From Alloacidobacterium dinghuense (GTDB lineage: Bacteria > Acidobacteriota > Terriglobia > Terriglobales > Acidobacteriaceae): DNA of 64,000 bases. Numbering within the stretch: position 1 is the stretch's first letter; each line of letters starts with the position of its first letter. The DNA is taken from the NCBI RefSeq assembly GCF_014274465.1, contig NZ_CP060394.1:1984001-2048000 (forward strand), given 5' to 3'. The notes beneath the pieces are model-generated. The model was not told the DNA's origin and searched no databases. It saw only the letters and a program-made list of their open reading frames with translations. The translations under genes and the position numbers were made by a program. Below are positions 8,166 through 16,090 of the stretch, piece after piece.

Positions 8166-8177
8166 GTAATCGATTAC
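8166..8177 (-). promoter_or_regulatory. LacI-family operator palindrome upstream of the alpha-galactosidase gene
   Basis: GTAATCGATTAC is a perfect 12-base palindrome with the central CG typical of LacI/GalR-family operators, 15 bases before the alpha-galactosidase start. A repressor bound here would cover the ribosome-binding region or promoter. No LacI-family gene is in the window. Confidence 0.6.
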
Positions 8178-8272
8178 AAAACGCGAATCATCATATCAAT
8201 CCCGTATCGCAAAAATCGACACAGGAGGCACCCGACGTGCGCAATTACCATGACAGACGGAGGCGTAGATCT

Positions 8273-8731
8273 ATGTTTGTTCCGAAGCCAATCGGATTTG
8301 TGAGCAGCCCCTATAAGAATTCGTCTGAAATTCCGAAAGGTCTGCACACCAAGCACGATGCAGAGGGAGTCCTTAAGGTTCTGAGAGAGTTTGAACTCGG
8401 GCTCACGGACATTGAGGGGTTTTCGCACCTGTATGTGCTTTGGGAGTTCGATCGCTCGGATAGTTTTGAATTGCTGGGATCGCCTCCTTTTGATGAGCGG
8501 CCACATGGGGTGTTTGCCACGCGGTCACCGCGACGGCCAAATCCTATCGGCCTTACTGTGGTGGAGTTGCTTGGCCGCAACAATGAGGAGTTGCATGTTC
8601 GCGGCGTCGATATGCTGGATGGCACTCCGATTCTCGATATCAAGCCTTACATGTCGAGCGTTCCTGTGGAGAATCTGCGACGCGGGTGGCTGGCCGAGGC
8701 TGAGGAGCGCAAGGCCAGGATGAACCTGTGA
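8273..8731 (+). CDS. trmO: tRNA (adenine37-N6)-methyltransferase TrmO
   Basis: This 152-residue protein of the TsaA/UPF0066 family carries the family block GVFATRSPRRPNPIGLTVVEL (about residues 77-97), preceded by the typical beta-barrel start KPIGFVSSPYK. TrmO uses S-adenosylmethionine to methylate N6-threonylcarbamoyladenosine at position 37 of some tRNAs. The ATG at 8273 has GGAGG about ten bases upstream. The length is that of short bacterial TrmO forms, without the C-terminal extension of the E. coli protein. It stands alone, followed by a likely structured RNA with a strong terminator. Confidence 0.88.
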   Translation: MFVPKPIGFVSSPYKNSSEIPKGLHTKHDAEGVLKVLREFELGLTDIEGFSHLYVLWEFDRSDSFELLGSPPFDERPHGVFATRSPRRPNPIGLTVVELLGRNNEELHVRGVDMLDGTPILDIKPYMSSVPVENLRRGWLAEAEERKARMNL

Positions 8732-8788
8732 CCCGGCGCAATATTTAATTCCGAAAATCTGAAACGAATGCTTTCTCCTGCACTCTCG

Positions 8789-8930
8789 CTCGGAAACCAA
8801 AAAACCGAGGGAAGACAGCGTGCCCTCAGGGGGAGTGAATCTCCACAGGTTTGGTGACGCGGAGACGGCTATGTCGCCCTCCCGTCACTGCATTGCGCCA
8901 CCGGCAGTATCACCTGCCGGTCTTTTTTTC
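8789..8930 (+). ncRNA. candidate structured RNA or structured 3' UTR after trmO
   Basis: Four hairpins follow in series: CTCGG/CCGAG (8789-8809), GGAG/CTCC (8832-8844), a long stem at 8854-8888 in which GTGACG, GGAG and GGC pair with GCC, CTCC and CGTCAC, and a terminator stem (8900-8921) with a T-run. The third stem has 13 pairs broken only by one- and two-base bulges, unlikely by chance. It could be a small RNA, a 3' UTR element or a riboswitch-like leader, though no plus-strand gene follows. Acidobacteria-specific RNA motifs such as Acido-1 are worth comparing; I cannot match the sequence from memory. Confidence 0.42.
8900..8929 (+). terminator. strong intrinsic terminator
   Basis: ACCGGCAG (8900-8907) pairs perfectly with CTGCCGGT (8914-8921) across a six-base loop, followed by CTTTTTTT. 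It ends transcription from trmO or the RNA candidate and abuts the 3' end of the convergent CAP-protein gene. Confidence 0.88.
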
Positions 8931-9681
8931 AGTAGAGCAAAACCGCGAGTCGATAAGTGGTGAAACCCTGATTCGCCGCCTGCTGGCCGCCGCATGCTCC
9001 TACGGATGCTATCTTGTAGCGACCCGTGGCGAGGCGCTGTTCGAGTGGAGCGGGCAGCCGATCAAGGCTGGAGCTTTCCCAGCGCATGACGAAGAGCGCG
9101 TGCGTGCCGCTTACGTCGCCTTCTTCTACGGCACAGTCTTTGCGGGCGGCATCCGGCGGACGGGAGGGATCGACGCCGCGGTCGCGCACGAGGGCGGCGA
9201 CTTTCTGCTCAATCTGATTTGAGTCCATGTTCTGGACAGCGCTGTCGAAGTCGACGACAGCGTACCAATATCCGGCGTGCTCGACGACACCGATGCCGAT
9301 GTCCGTGAGTTTGGGGTCCAGAATGTTGGCGCGGTGCGGGGGTGAGTTCATCCACTCTTTCTGCACGCCTTCAGCACCGTTGCCCATGGCGACGTTCTCG
9401 GCAACTTCACGGAAATGTGCTCCTGCCTGGGCAGCGCGTGCCCGCAGGTCTGGTTCACCGGGAAGCTGATGCGAGAGCGAGCGCTGGTCGAACATCTTTT
9501 GCGCATGGGCCTGAGCGGCGGCAGCGAGCGACGGGTCCCAGTGCAGAGGCTGGAGACCTTGGTCGGTTCGAGCCTGATTTGTCAGGTTAAGAAGCTTTTG
9601 TTGCTGGTCGTTCGGGAGTTGCTGGGCCTGTGTTGTGATTACGGCCAGTAAAACCAAGAGGATGAAGTGTCGTACGCGCAT
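8929..9681 (-). CDS. secreted CAP-domain (SCP/YkwD-like) protein
   Basis: The protein has about 250 residues. A signal peptide (about 1-19, ending TQAQ) is followed by a CAP domain (about 25-150) with SLSHQLPGE, the ENVAMG block and SPPHRANILDPKLTDIGIGVV, which carry the conserved cavity histidines and glutamate. A C-terminal region with cysteines (KDCAVEEGD, SVGACGG) is unassigned. Bacterial CAP proteins are extracellular and mostly of unknown biochemical role. The start at 9681 gives the best signal peptide, although it lacks a clear ribosome site; in-frame ATGs further upstream are alternatives. Confidence 0.82.
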   Translation of the reverse strand: MRVRHFILLVLLAVITTQAQQLPNDQQQKLLNLTNQARTDQGLQPLHWDPSLAAAAQAHAQKMFDQRSLSHQLPGEPDLRARAAQAGAHFREVAENVAMGNGAEGVQKEWMNSPPHRANILDPKLTDIGIGVVEHAGYWYAVVDFDSAVQNMDSNQIEQKVAALVRDRGVDPSRPPDAARKDCAVEEGDVSGTHALFVMRWESSSLDRLPAPLEQRLATGRYKIASVGACGGQQAANQGFTTYRLAVLLY

Positions 9682-9763
9682 AATCACTGGACTTTGATGC
9701 ATGGTTTGCAGTTCGTGCTTTCCCATCGTTTGACGGGAGAAGACGACTAATAACCGGTTTCGT

Positions 9764-10156
9764 CTATTTTGCTGTCGGGACCGAGGTTTTATCGGCTGGC
9801 TTGTCGTTGAGGGTGTAGATGACCTCGCCGGGTCGTGTGTAATGGAGACGGGCGCGCGCTTCGTGCTCGATAGCGTCCGGATCGTTCTGCAGGTGATCGA
9901 CATGGTCCTTCATGCGGCCGTTCTCGTCCTGCAGTTGCTGGATCTGCTTTTGAAGATCTTTGTCTTCGAGGCGCTTCTCTTGGTATGCTGTGACGCCATT
10001 CCGGCCGAATATGACGTGGTAACCGAGAAATACGGCAAGGACAACGGCGGCGGCCGTGGCAATGCGGCGGCGCATGCGGTAAGCAAATCCCGCAACACGG
10101 ATGAGGTTCGGATTTTGTGTTGCCTGTTTCACGGCTCTATGTATCGCTCGGGACAA
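9764..10156 (-). CDS. FtsB/DivIC-like septum formation protein
   Basis: The 130-residue protein has a basic cytoplasmic N-terminus, one membrane helix (about 32-50), and a coiled coil (about 58-92, DKDLQKQIQQLQDENGRMKD), followed by a short domain with IEHEARARLHYTRPGEVIY. That last block is typical of FtsB/DivIC, which with FtsL and FtsQ links the divisome to septal peptidoglycan synthesis. The length matches the family. It sits upstream of the CAP gene on the same strand with an 82-base gap. Confidence 0.85.
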   Translation of the reverse strand: MSRAIHRAVKQATQNPNLIRVAGFAYRMRRRIATAAAVVLAVFLGYHVIFGRNGVTAYQEKRLEDKDLQKQIQQLQDENGRMKDHVDHLQNDPDAIEHEARARLHYTRPGEVIYTLNDKPADKTSVPTAK

Positions 10157-10650
10157 ACGCCCCTTCCCTTCTGTTCCTTTGATGCCCGGATCACAATTCC
10201 GCCTGTCGCTCGTGCCGATCCAAAATCCCGAACCATGTTGAGCTTATCGGCTGGCGCTGATCCTTGTTCTTCCTCTCTTTTAGTTAATTTTTCCCTCACT
10301 TGCGGCGTCAAGCAGAGTTCTACCGGAATTCGCGAAAGGAACCATTCTTAGCACATATTTCATGGAGGCGAGACAAATCAGCACAGAGCGCGGTGCAATT
10401 GGCCCTGGTGTAGTTCTTCAGCCGCCGGAACAGGCTATTCAAATTTTAATCTGCGAGCGCAAGGAAACGGTGGGAGATTGTTCGTCTAGAAGGGTAAGAA
10501 TGTACAAGTGTGGGAGAACATATCTCTGAAGATGGCGTAAACAACATTTTTCCGGTTTCCTGAGGTCAATCTATTTGCAATTTTGATCGTTTATTCTGTC
10601 GAACCATGCCAGTGGGTGTTCGATTGCAGTGTAAATTGCGGGGGTGATTG
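10157..10650. other. intergenic region between divergent ftsB-like and cutA genes
   Basis: About 490 bases must hold the divergent promoters. A 54-codon plus-strand frame from the ATG at 10362 (preceded by a weak site) has no recognisable features and is not called. The part near 10540-10620 is AT-rich. I see no clear hairpin or operator. Confidence 0.4.
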
Positions 10651-10968
10651 ATGGAGCCTTATCGAGTTGTTCTTACTACCGTGTCCTCGGCCGAGGAGGC
10701 GAAACGGATCGCCCACTCGCTGGTCGAAGAACGGCTGGCGGCTTGCGTGAATATTACCGGCGACGCCGAATCCGTATATCGGTGGGAGGGCAAGGTCGAA
10801 AATGCGGAGGAGATCCTGCTGCTGATCAAGACCCGTGTGGAAAAGATCAAGGCACTTGAGGAAGCCGTGCGCAGGCTGCACTCTTACGATGTGCCGGAAT
10901 TTGTGATCTTAAAGGTGGATGGGGGCAGCCCGGCCTATCTGAAGTGGATGGATGAATCTCTCGAATAG
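10651..10968 (+). CDS. cutA: divalent-cation tolerance protein CutA
   Basis: This 105-residue protein matches the CutA1 family over its whole length: VLTTVSSAEEAKRIAHSLVE at the start, LAACVNI, YRWEGKV and the closing YDVPEFVIL and YLKWMDESL. CutA forms a very stable trimer with a ferredoxin-like fold; it was linked to copper tolerance in E. coli, but its true role is unsettled. The ATG at 10651 is one codon after a TTG that could also serve. It heads a plus-strand run with a small membrane protein, bioY and mqnD. Confidence 0.93.
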   Translation: MEPYRVVLTTVSSAEEAKRIAHSLVEERLAACVNITGDAESVYRWEGKVENAEEILLLIKTRVEKIKALEEAVRRLHSYDVPEFVILKVDGGSPAYLKWMDESLE

Positions 10969-11000
10969 CATCTGCAACTTTTGTTATTCTCAAGTTGCCC

Positions 11001-11171
11001 ATGCGTTTGCTTTATGTTGTTTTCGTGCTGAGCATTCTTGCGCTCATCTCGACGGCCATTGCTGTTGCCCGCCACATTCGCCGGCATGAGGCAGAACTGA
11101 AGACAGGCGGGGAGAAGCATCCAGAAATAGTGGAAGAACCGCAACCCGTTTCGAAATCCGATTCTGAATAG
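11001..11171 (+). CDS. 56-residue single-pass membrane protein
   Basis: The short gene encodes an N-terminal membrane helix (MRLLYVVFVLSILALISTAI and on to about residue 23), a basic junction (RHIRRHE) and an acidic, proline-containing tail (about 40-56). It lies 32 bases after cutA and 20 bases before bioY, so it is probably co-transcribed with them. Codon choice and the clean helix-plus-tail layout favour a real gene. No family is recognised; assembly-factor or stress-related small membrane proteins look similar. Confidence 0.55.
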   Translation: MRLLYVVFVLSILALISTAIAVARHIRRHEAELKTGGEKHPEIVEEPQPVSKSDSE

Positions 11172-11191
11172 TCAGGGAGAAGACCGATTCT

Positions 11192-11791
11192 ATGGCACAG
11201 ACCTCAGCATCCTCTGCCGTCGCCAGCAGTTCACGCACGTATTCCTCTGTTCGCTGGATTGCCTCGATCGTTGCGGGTAGCGCGCTGGTGGCGATTTGCG
11301 CCCATGTGTCGGTGCCTCTGTTCTTTACCCCCGTGCCGATGACGCTGCAGCCCTTTGCGGTACTGTTGCTGGGGTTATTGCTGGATCCGATGGCGGCTTT
11401 TGCGGCGCTGGCGCTGTACCTGGTGGAAGGCGCTTCAGGATTGCCCGTGTTTACGCCGCAGGGGCCGGGCGGGATGCTGCAATTGATGGGTCCGACGGGC
11501 GGATATCTGATGTCGTATCCATTCGTTGCGACAGTCGTGAGTTTCCTGTATCGCAAGCTGAGCGGACGGCGGTTTGCATCCGGATTGATCGCCGCGACGG
11601 CAGGTGATGTGCTCATTCTAGCGTCGGGCGCCATGTGGATGGCGGTAGTGACGCACCAGCATTTTTCAACATTGCTTTCTCTTTCAGTGGTCCCCTTTCT
11701 TCCCGGTGATGCGCTCAAAGTTTGTGCCGCTGCGGCAATCGCTGCAGGATGGCTGCGTGTGCGTAGAATAGAAGAGACGGTTGGCCGCTGA
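11192..11791 (+). CDS. bioY: BioY biotin transporter, substrate-binding (S) component
   Basis: The 199-residue protein has about six membrane helices and the BioY blocks TPVPMTLQPFAVLLLG, GPTGGYLMSYPF and PFLPGDALKVCAAAA. BioY binds biotin in the membrane and either works with ECF energising subunits (EcfA/EcfT) or partly alone. No ECF ATPase or T component is nearby, so it would use shared modules. A GGGAG lies upstream of the ATG. No BirA-type operator is visible just before it. Confidence 0.92.
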   Translation: MAQTSASSAVASSSRTYSSVRWIASIVAGSALVAICAHVSVPLFFTPVPMTLQPFAVLLLGLLLDPMAAFAALALYLVEGASGLPVFTPQGPGGMLQLMGPTGGYLMSYPFVATVVSFLYRKLSGRRFASGLIAATAGDVLILASGAMWMAVVTHQHFSTLLSLSVVPFLPGDALKVCAAAAIAAGWLRVRRIEETVGR

Positions 11792-11864
11792 TTCCCCCAG
11801 CCAATGTGCGAGCGTATGAAGTACGGCTTGCGTGCTTATAGAAGTAGAAAGGAACCAACCTGCA

Positions 11865-12761
11865 GTGACCGCATCCGCTTCCTCTTCAAAGATTGAATCT
11901 GCCGAACCGCACGCGCACTCCGCGCAACCGCGCGAGATCAAGATTGCACACAGTCCCGACTCTGATGATGCATTTATGTTCTATGGGCTGGCGACGAACA
12001 AGATTCGCGTGAACGGCTACAAGTTTACCCATACGCTTTGCGATATTGAAACGCTGAACCAGAAGGCGATGCATGAGGCTTTCTATGATGTGACAGCGAT
12101 TTCGTTTCACGCGTACCCGTACCTTCAGGACAACTACGCGCTGATGGCCTGCGGAGGCTCAGTGGGTGAAGGGTATGGGCCGATGATTGTTGCCAGCCAG
12201 AAGTTTTCACTGAGTGCAGTGAAGAAGCTGAAAATTGCCGTGCCGGGGATGCTGACCACGGCGTATCTGGCGCTCAAGCTGTTTGCTCCGGAGATTGAGA
12301 CGGCTGTTGTTCCCTTCGACAAGATCATTCCTGAAGTACTGGCGGGGAATTTCCAGGCAGGTCTGATTATTCACGAAGGCCAGCTTACCTACGGGCAGAG
12401 CGGCCTGCACAAGGTTATCGACCTGGGACAGTGGTGGCGCGAGGAGACGAAGCTTCCTTTGCCTCTGGGCGGCAATGCTATTCGGCGGTCTCTAGGCAAT
12501 GACGTGATGCTGAAAGTTACGCAGGCCCTGCGCGACAGCATTCAGCACGGGCTTGATCATCGCGAAGAGGCCCTGTCGTATGCCATGCAGTTTGCGCGCG
12601 ATCTCGATACAAGTCTGGCTGACAAGTTTGTGGGCATGTACGTGAATGAGCGGACGCTGAACTACGGCGAAGATGGGCGGGAAGCGATTCGCAAGCTGCT
12701 GACGCTTGGACATGAACGAGGAATTATTCCGCATCCGGTGAACGTGGACTTCGTTGGCTAA
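11865..12761 (+). CDS. mqnD: 1,4-dihydroxy-6-naphthoate synthase MqnD (futalosine menaquinone pathway)
   Basis: This 298-residue, periplasmic-binding-protein-like enzyme contains IKIAHSPDSDDAFMFYGL, DVTAISFHAYPYL, EGYGPMIVAS, LIIHEGQLTYG and KLPLPLGGNAI, all in the MqnD order. MqnD converts cyclic de-hypoxanthinyl futalosine to 1,4-dihydroxy-6-naphthoate in menaquinone synthesis. The GTG at 11865 is preceded by AAAGGA; a GTG at 11832 would add 11 residues. MqnA, B and C are not in the window. Menaquinone use fits the respiratory lifestyle of acidobacteria. The related MqnA is shorter and carries different signature blocks. Confidence 0.85.
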   Translation: MTASASSSKIESAEPHAHSAQPREIKIAHSPDSDDAFMFYGLATNKIRVNGYKFTHTLCDIETLNQKAMHEAFYDVTAISFHAYPYLQDNYALMACGGSVGEGYGPMIVASQKFSLSAVKKLKIAVPGMLTTAYLALKLFAPEIETAVVPFDKIIPEVLAGNFQAGLIIHEGQLTYGQSGLHKVIDLGQWWREETKLPLPLGGNAIRRSLGNDVMLKVTQALRDSIQHGLDHREEALSYAMQFARDLDTSLADKFVGMYVNERTLNYGEDGREAIRKLLTLGHERGIIPHPVNVDFVG

Positions 12762-12808
12762 GGAATAGTCGTCCAGATCGGCACCCTTTTTTGCGGGTCA
12801 TCAAAAAG

Positions 12809-12841
12809 AATCGGCGGGAGCTAAGACAGATCCCGCCGATT
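12809..12841. terminator. bidirectional terminator between mqnD and the phosphodiesterase gene
   Basis: AATCGGCGGGA (12809-12819) and TCCCGCCGATT (12831-12841) form an 11-bp perfect stem. TTTGTGTT follows on the plus strand and TTCTTTTTGA on the minus strand, so it can end both convergent genes. Confidence 0.85.
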
Positions 12842-12861
12842 TTGTGTTGGGTAGACTTTGT

Positions 12862-14580
12862 CTACTTCAGCGCCCCAGTGACTTCCGGAAGTGCTGTTGT
12901 GCCCTCTATTTTCACGGCCTGCAATGCGTTGGGATTGAGTCCCAGCGAGGTGAGAATGGTTGGGGCCACCTGTGAGGTTGTGGTGGATGTTGATACCGTC
13001 TTGTGTCTGATGGACGGGTTCGAAACGAGCAGCATGACGTTGGTGTCGTCATGCGAGAAGCCGCCGTGCTCTTCAAGCTTGGCGGCACTTCCGGTATAAG
13101 TGACGCCGACGTTGGGCGTGACGATGATGTCTGGCGTGCGAGGATCCATGCCGGGCCCGAGGCCGGGGGTGTTGTAGTTAAGCGATACGGTCGGGCCATA
13201 GAAAATCTGGCCAAGGCCGATGGCTGTTGGGTTCTGCTCAAGGGTTTGGACTGCACTTTCTACATCGCTGCCCGGTTTTAGCCACAGCAGAGAGATGTCA
13301 TCCTCTGTCGGCCCTATCCCGTTTGGATTTGCGGGCGATTCGGAGTCAGGCAGAAGGCTCGCAAGCAAGTGTGCAGGCGACGTGCCGTTGCCGGTTTTTC
13401 CGGGATGAGCCTGGTAGAGGTTGAGATCGATAGGCGACTGTCCGTGCTTCGCCGTGATGATGATGAGGGTGTCCTCGAAATTGTCGGTGTCTTTCAGCGT
13501 GCTGACCATGTCTCCGATGGAGGCGTCGACGTATTCAATTTCTGAAAGGAGCGAGGCCGACGGCGCACCTGCTGCGTTCTGATAGCCGCCTTTGACACCG
13601 TTTTCAATCAGTTTCTGACCGACGCTCACCGCCTGGAAATTCATGCCAAAGATTGTGGGCATTTTCGCGGCATGTCCGTTGTGTGTCCTGCCATGGATTT
13701 GGTTGAGGATTGCATTGACCTTTAGCGTGTCATAGCACTGGATGTTCTGGAAACTGTTGGTCCATGCGGTTAGGTCAGAACTGGGATCGCGAATGGCTTT
13801 GCAGGATACTCCCTCAGACGTTGTTACGCCGGGCAAAGCGATGACATTGGAGTTGATTTCAGGAGCATAGAAGTCGTCGAGGACTCCACCGGGGCCTGCT
13901 ACTGAGGAATAGGCCGGATGCTTGTCAGACCATGCGGCGTAGCCACCAGCAGCATGGATGACGCCGAAGATCGTGTTCACACGCACAAAGTTCCAGGGAA
14001 AGACGGGAGCGCATCCAGCGGCCGGATCACGCGGCAGACGCTTGGGATCAATAGATGCAATGCCACCATCGGTCAGGCTGGCGCCGGGAGCGCCACCATT
14101 CACCTTGGTCTGGTCGATGTCAATGCCTTCTTCGTATTCGGTTGTCGTTCCAGTGGGAAGCGTAAAGGGTGTGCATGGGCCAGCGGCTACACCGTTGCCA
14201 GTCGTCTTTGCCGGGGCATCCAGCGAACGGTCATACGACACGTCATAGTAGATACCCATCGTCTTCGGAGTTGCGCCGGTGACGATCGACATCAAGCCGG
14301 GGAAGGAATCGGAGGGCTTCGAGGTTGACGCTGCGGTATAGTTGATTGCGTTGCGTCCAAGGACCGCCAGGTTCGGGCAATATGGCTCGCCGCCATTTAC
14401 ACCGTCAACTCCATGAGTGCAGTTGAGATAGTCAACGGCGTGCATTCCGTCGATGCTGATGAGCAATACATGCTTAATGCGATGCTCGCTCGTGGATGCG
14501 TCCTGAGCTGTTAAACGCGCTGGGGTGGTAAGTACAGCAAGAGCCGCTGCACTTGCTGCGAACAGCAAATACGATTTCAT
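12862..14580 (-). CDS. secreted phosphodiesterase/nucleotide pyrophosphatase-type enzyme (alkaline phosphatase superfamily)
   Basis: This protein of about 572 residues has a signal peptide (1-26). Metal-site blocks of the superfamily follow: HVLLISIDGMHAVDYLNC near the start, KPSDSFPGLMSIVTG with the serine nucleophile, IIITAKHGQSPID in the middle, and EHGGFSHDDTNVMLLVSNP near the end. It should hydrolyse a phosphodiester or phosphomonoester in the periplasm; the substrate is not predictable. A sulfatase would have cysteine or serine in CXPXR, which is absent, so this is not a client for the FGE protein. The ATG at 14580 follows GGAGG with a five-base gap. Confidence 0.82.
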   Translation of the reverse strand: MKSYLLFAASAAALAVLTTPARLTAQDASTSEHRIKHVLLISIDGMHAVDYLNCTHGVDGVNGGEPYCPNLAVLGRNAINYTAASTSKPSDSFPGLMSIVTGATPKTMGIYYDVSYDRSLDAPAKTTGNGVAAGPCTPFTLPTGTTTEYEEGIDIDQTKVNGGAPGASLTDGGIASIDPKRLPRDPAAGCAPVFPWNFVRVNTIFGVIHAAGGYAAWSDKHPAYSSVAGPGGVLDDFYAPEINSNVIALPGVTTSEGVSCKAIRDPSSDLTAWTNSFQNIQCYDTLKVNAILNQIHGRTHNGHAAKMPTIFGMNFQAVSVGQKLIENGVKGGYQNAAGAPSASLLSEIEYVDASIGDMVSTLKDTDNFEDTLIIITAKHGQSPIDLNLYQAHPGKTGNGTSPAHLLASLLPDSESPANPNGIGPTEDDISLLWLKPGSDVESAVQTLEQNPTAIGLGQIFYGPTVSLNYNTPGLGPGMDPRTPDIIVTPNVGVTYTGSAAKLEEHGGFSHDDTNVMLLVSNPSIRHKTVSTSTTTSQVAPTILTSLGLNPNALQAVKIEGTTALPEVTGALK

Positions 14581-15007
14581 ACTAACCTCCACAAGCTTGA
14601 TAGCAGGGCGTGGGTTAGTGATGTGTTAAGAGGGAGTGAATCGACGGGCTATCTTGCGATGCTTTCGTTGAATCTTTAAGAACTTAGTTTCAAGTATTAA
14701 TATTTCATAGTTATTGCCTAGCCTTCAGGTATTTTTAAGTTTGCTTTGCTACGCGAGTTTGCTTAGTTTTTGAAGCTATCGGCAAATAGGACCCACCTTC
14801 GCGAGACCTATTTGCTTGCTATTTGCAGTCCGGCAGAGTAGCTGTCGATGACGCCTTCCTGAAAGAGTTTCTGTCTCGGTATTTGATGATGCGCACGTTG
14901 CCCGATGGCAGCGCGGGCGCCATTGAGCAATTGGCACACTCGCTTCATCTGTGGAAAATGCGGCACTACCTGGATGAAATGAAGATGGGTTTGCGCTACT
15001 CTCATCT
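14581..15007. other. intergenic region, AT-rich, with an uncertain small frame
   Basis: From 14640 to 14770 the sequence is AT-rich and probably carries the promoter of the phosphodiesterase gene on the minus strand. From about 14823 a plus-strand frame with coding-like codon use begins (given separately). No hairpin or operator stands out. Confidence 0.4.
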
Positions 15008-15059
15008 TTGGCCACGTCCCTTTTCTCCACAACTCTTCGGCGGCAGCCTCTGGCTGTGA
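14823..15059 (+). CDS. uncertain small open frame before the DppC-type permease gene
   Basis: A 78-codon frame starting at TTG reads like protein: FLKEFLSRYLMMRTLPDG, then IEQLAHSLHLWKMRHYLDEM, with third-base use similar to neighbours. It overlaps the permease gene by about 50 bases, or by only 4 bases (GTGA) if the permease began at the GTG at 15056. No family is recognised and the start codon is poor. It may be a remnant of a longer gene whose 5' part is gone. Confidence 0.25.
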   Translation: MQSGRVAVDDAFLKEFLSRYLMMRTLPDGSAGAIEQLAHSLHLWKMRHYLDEMKMGLRYSHLWPRPFSPQLFGGSLWL

Positions 15060-15859
15060 TCGGCGCAATCTTGCTCGTTGTGTTTGTGGGCATAGCGCTG
15101 CTTGCGCCGCTGCTCGCGCCTTACAATCCTGCGGCAATTGATCTGAATCACCGGTTGATGGCTCCGGGACACGCGCACTGGTTTGGCACCGACGAGCTTG
15201 GGCGCGATATCTTTTCGCGCACTCTGTACGGAGCACGATTGTCGCTGCTGGTAGCGACATCCGTCGTTGGCTGTTCCCTGCTGTTGGGGCTGATTCTTGG
15301 CGGCCTCGCGGGATACTACGGCGGCGTACTGGATACCGCGCTGAATGTTTTTGTGATGAATGCATTTCTCGCCCTGCCTGGAATTCTGTTGGCCATTGCA
15401 TTTGTCGCATTCCTGGGCCCGGGATTAATCAATCTGATCCTTGCGCTTTCCATTGGTGGATGGGTGGGCTATGCGCGGCTGGTCCGCGCGCAGGTGTTGG
15501 CAGTTCGCGAGCGTGAATTTGTAGAGGCAGCCCGCTCGCTGGGTGCGAGCGATCTACGTATCTTCACGAGGCATATTCTGCCGAATATTCTGCAGCCGGT
15601 AATTGTCCAATCGGCCATTGGCATGGCCGGTGCTGTACTGGCTGAGGCCACGCTGAGTTTCCTTGGACTAGGTGTGCCGCCACCAGCCGCGAGCTGGGGA
15701 GCGATGCTGAATGACGGTCGCTCGCATCTGTTTGACGCGCCGCATCTGGTGGTCTTTCCGGCGATTGCGGTGATGCTTTGCGTGCTGTCGTTTAATTTCC
15801 TGGGGGATGCGCTGCGGGATTATCTGGATCCGCGGACCCGAATGAGCGTTGGGCTATAG
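15008..15859 (+). CDS. DppC/OppC-type ABC transporter permease
   Basis: The 283-residue protein has the N-terminal LRRQPLAVIGAILLV block, six membrane helices, HWFGTDELGRDIFSR after the first periplasmic loop, and the ABC-binding EAA loop EAARSLGASDLRIFTRHILPN (about 174-194). It is the second permease of a peptide/nickel-type ABC importer. TTG at 15008 is the only start that keeps the conserved N-terminus; GTG at 15056 would remove it. Its usual partners DppB, the binding protein and the ATPases are not adjacent, so the rest of the system is either distant or lost. Confidence 0.85.
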   Translation: MATSLFSTTLRRQPLAVIGAILLVVFVGIALLAPLLAPYNPAAIDLNHRLMAPGHAHWFGTDELGRDIFSRTLYGARLSLLVATSVVGCSLLLGLILGGLAGYYGGVLDTALNVFVMNAFLALPGILLAIAFVAFLGPGLINLILALSIGGWVGYARLVRAQVLAVREREFVEAARSLGASDLRIFTRHILPNILQPVIVQSAIGMAGAVLAEATLSFLGLGVPPPAASWGAMLNDGRSHLFDAPHLVVFPAIAVMLCVLSFNFLGDALRDYLDPRTRMSVGL

Positions 15860-16090
15860 CGATTGGGTGTCATAAACGAAATGAATAACAACATATAATG
15901 TGTTGCGTTTCACTTCTTTTTGTTAACATTGTCTTTCGAATCAGGGGATGTGTCCTCAAAGGAGCACTCTCATTATTCCTATTTCGAGAGGATGCCGCTC
16001 GGCGAAGTCGCGAACCAAGCTCATGTCCGCCTATCTCGGTTTCATTGCCACACTGAGTATTGCCTTGAAGCACGCGTCTCAGGGATTCGC

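Noticed and set aside
7357-8169. 270-codon frame antisense to the alpha-galactosidase gene
   Set aside because: The minus-strand gene has signal peptide, catalytic residues and ribosome site; the antisense frame is a by-product.
10362-10529. Short plus-strand frame in the ftsB-cutA gap
   Set aside because: Weak ribosome site, mixed composition and no recognisable structure.
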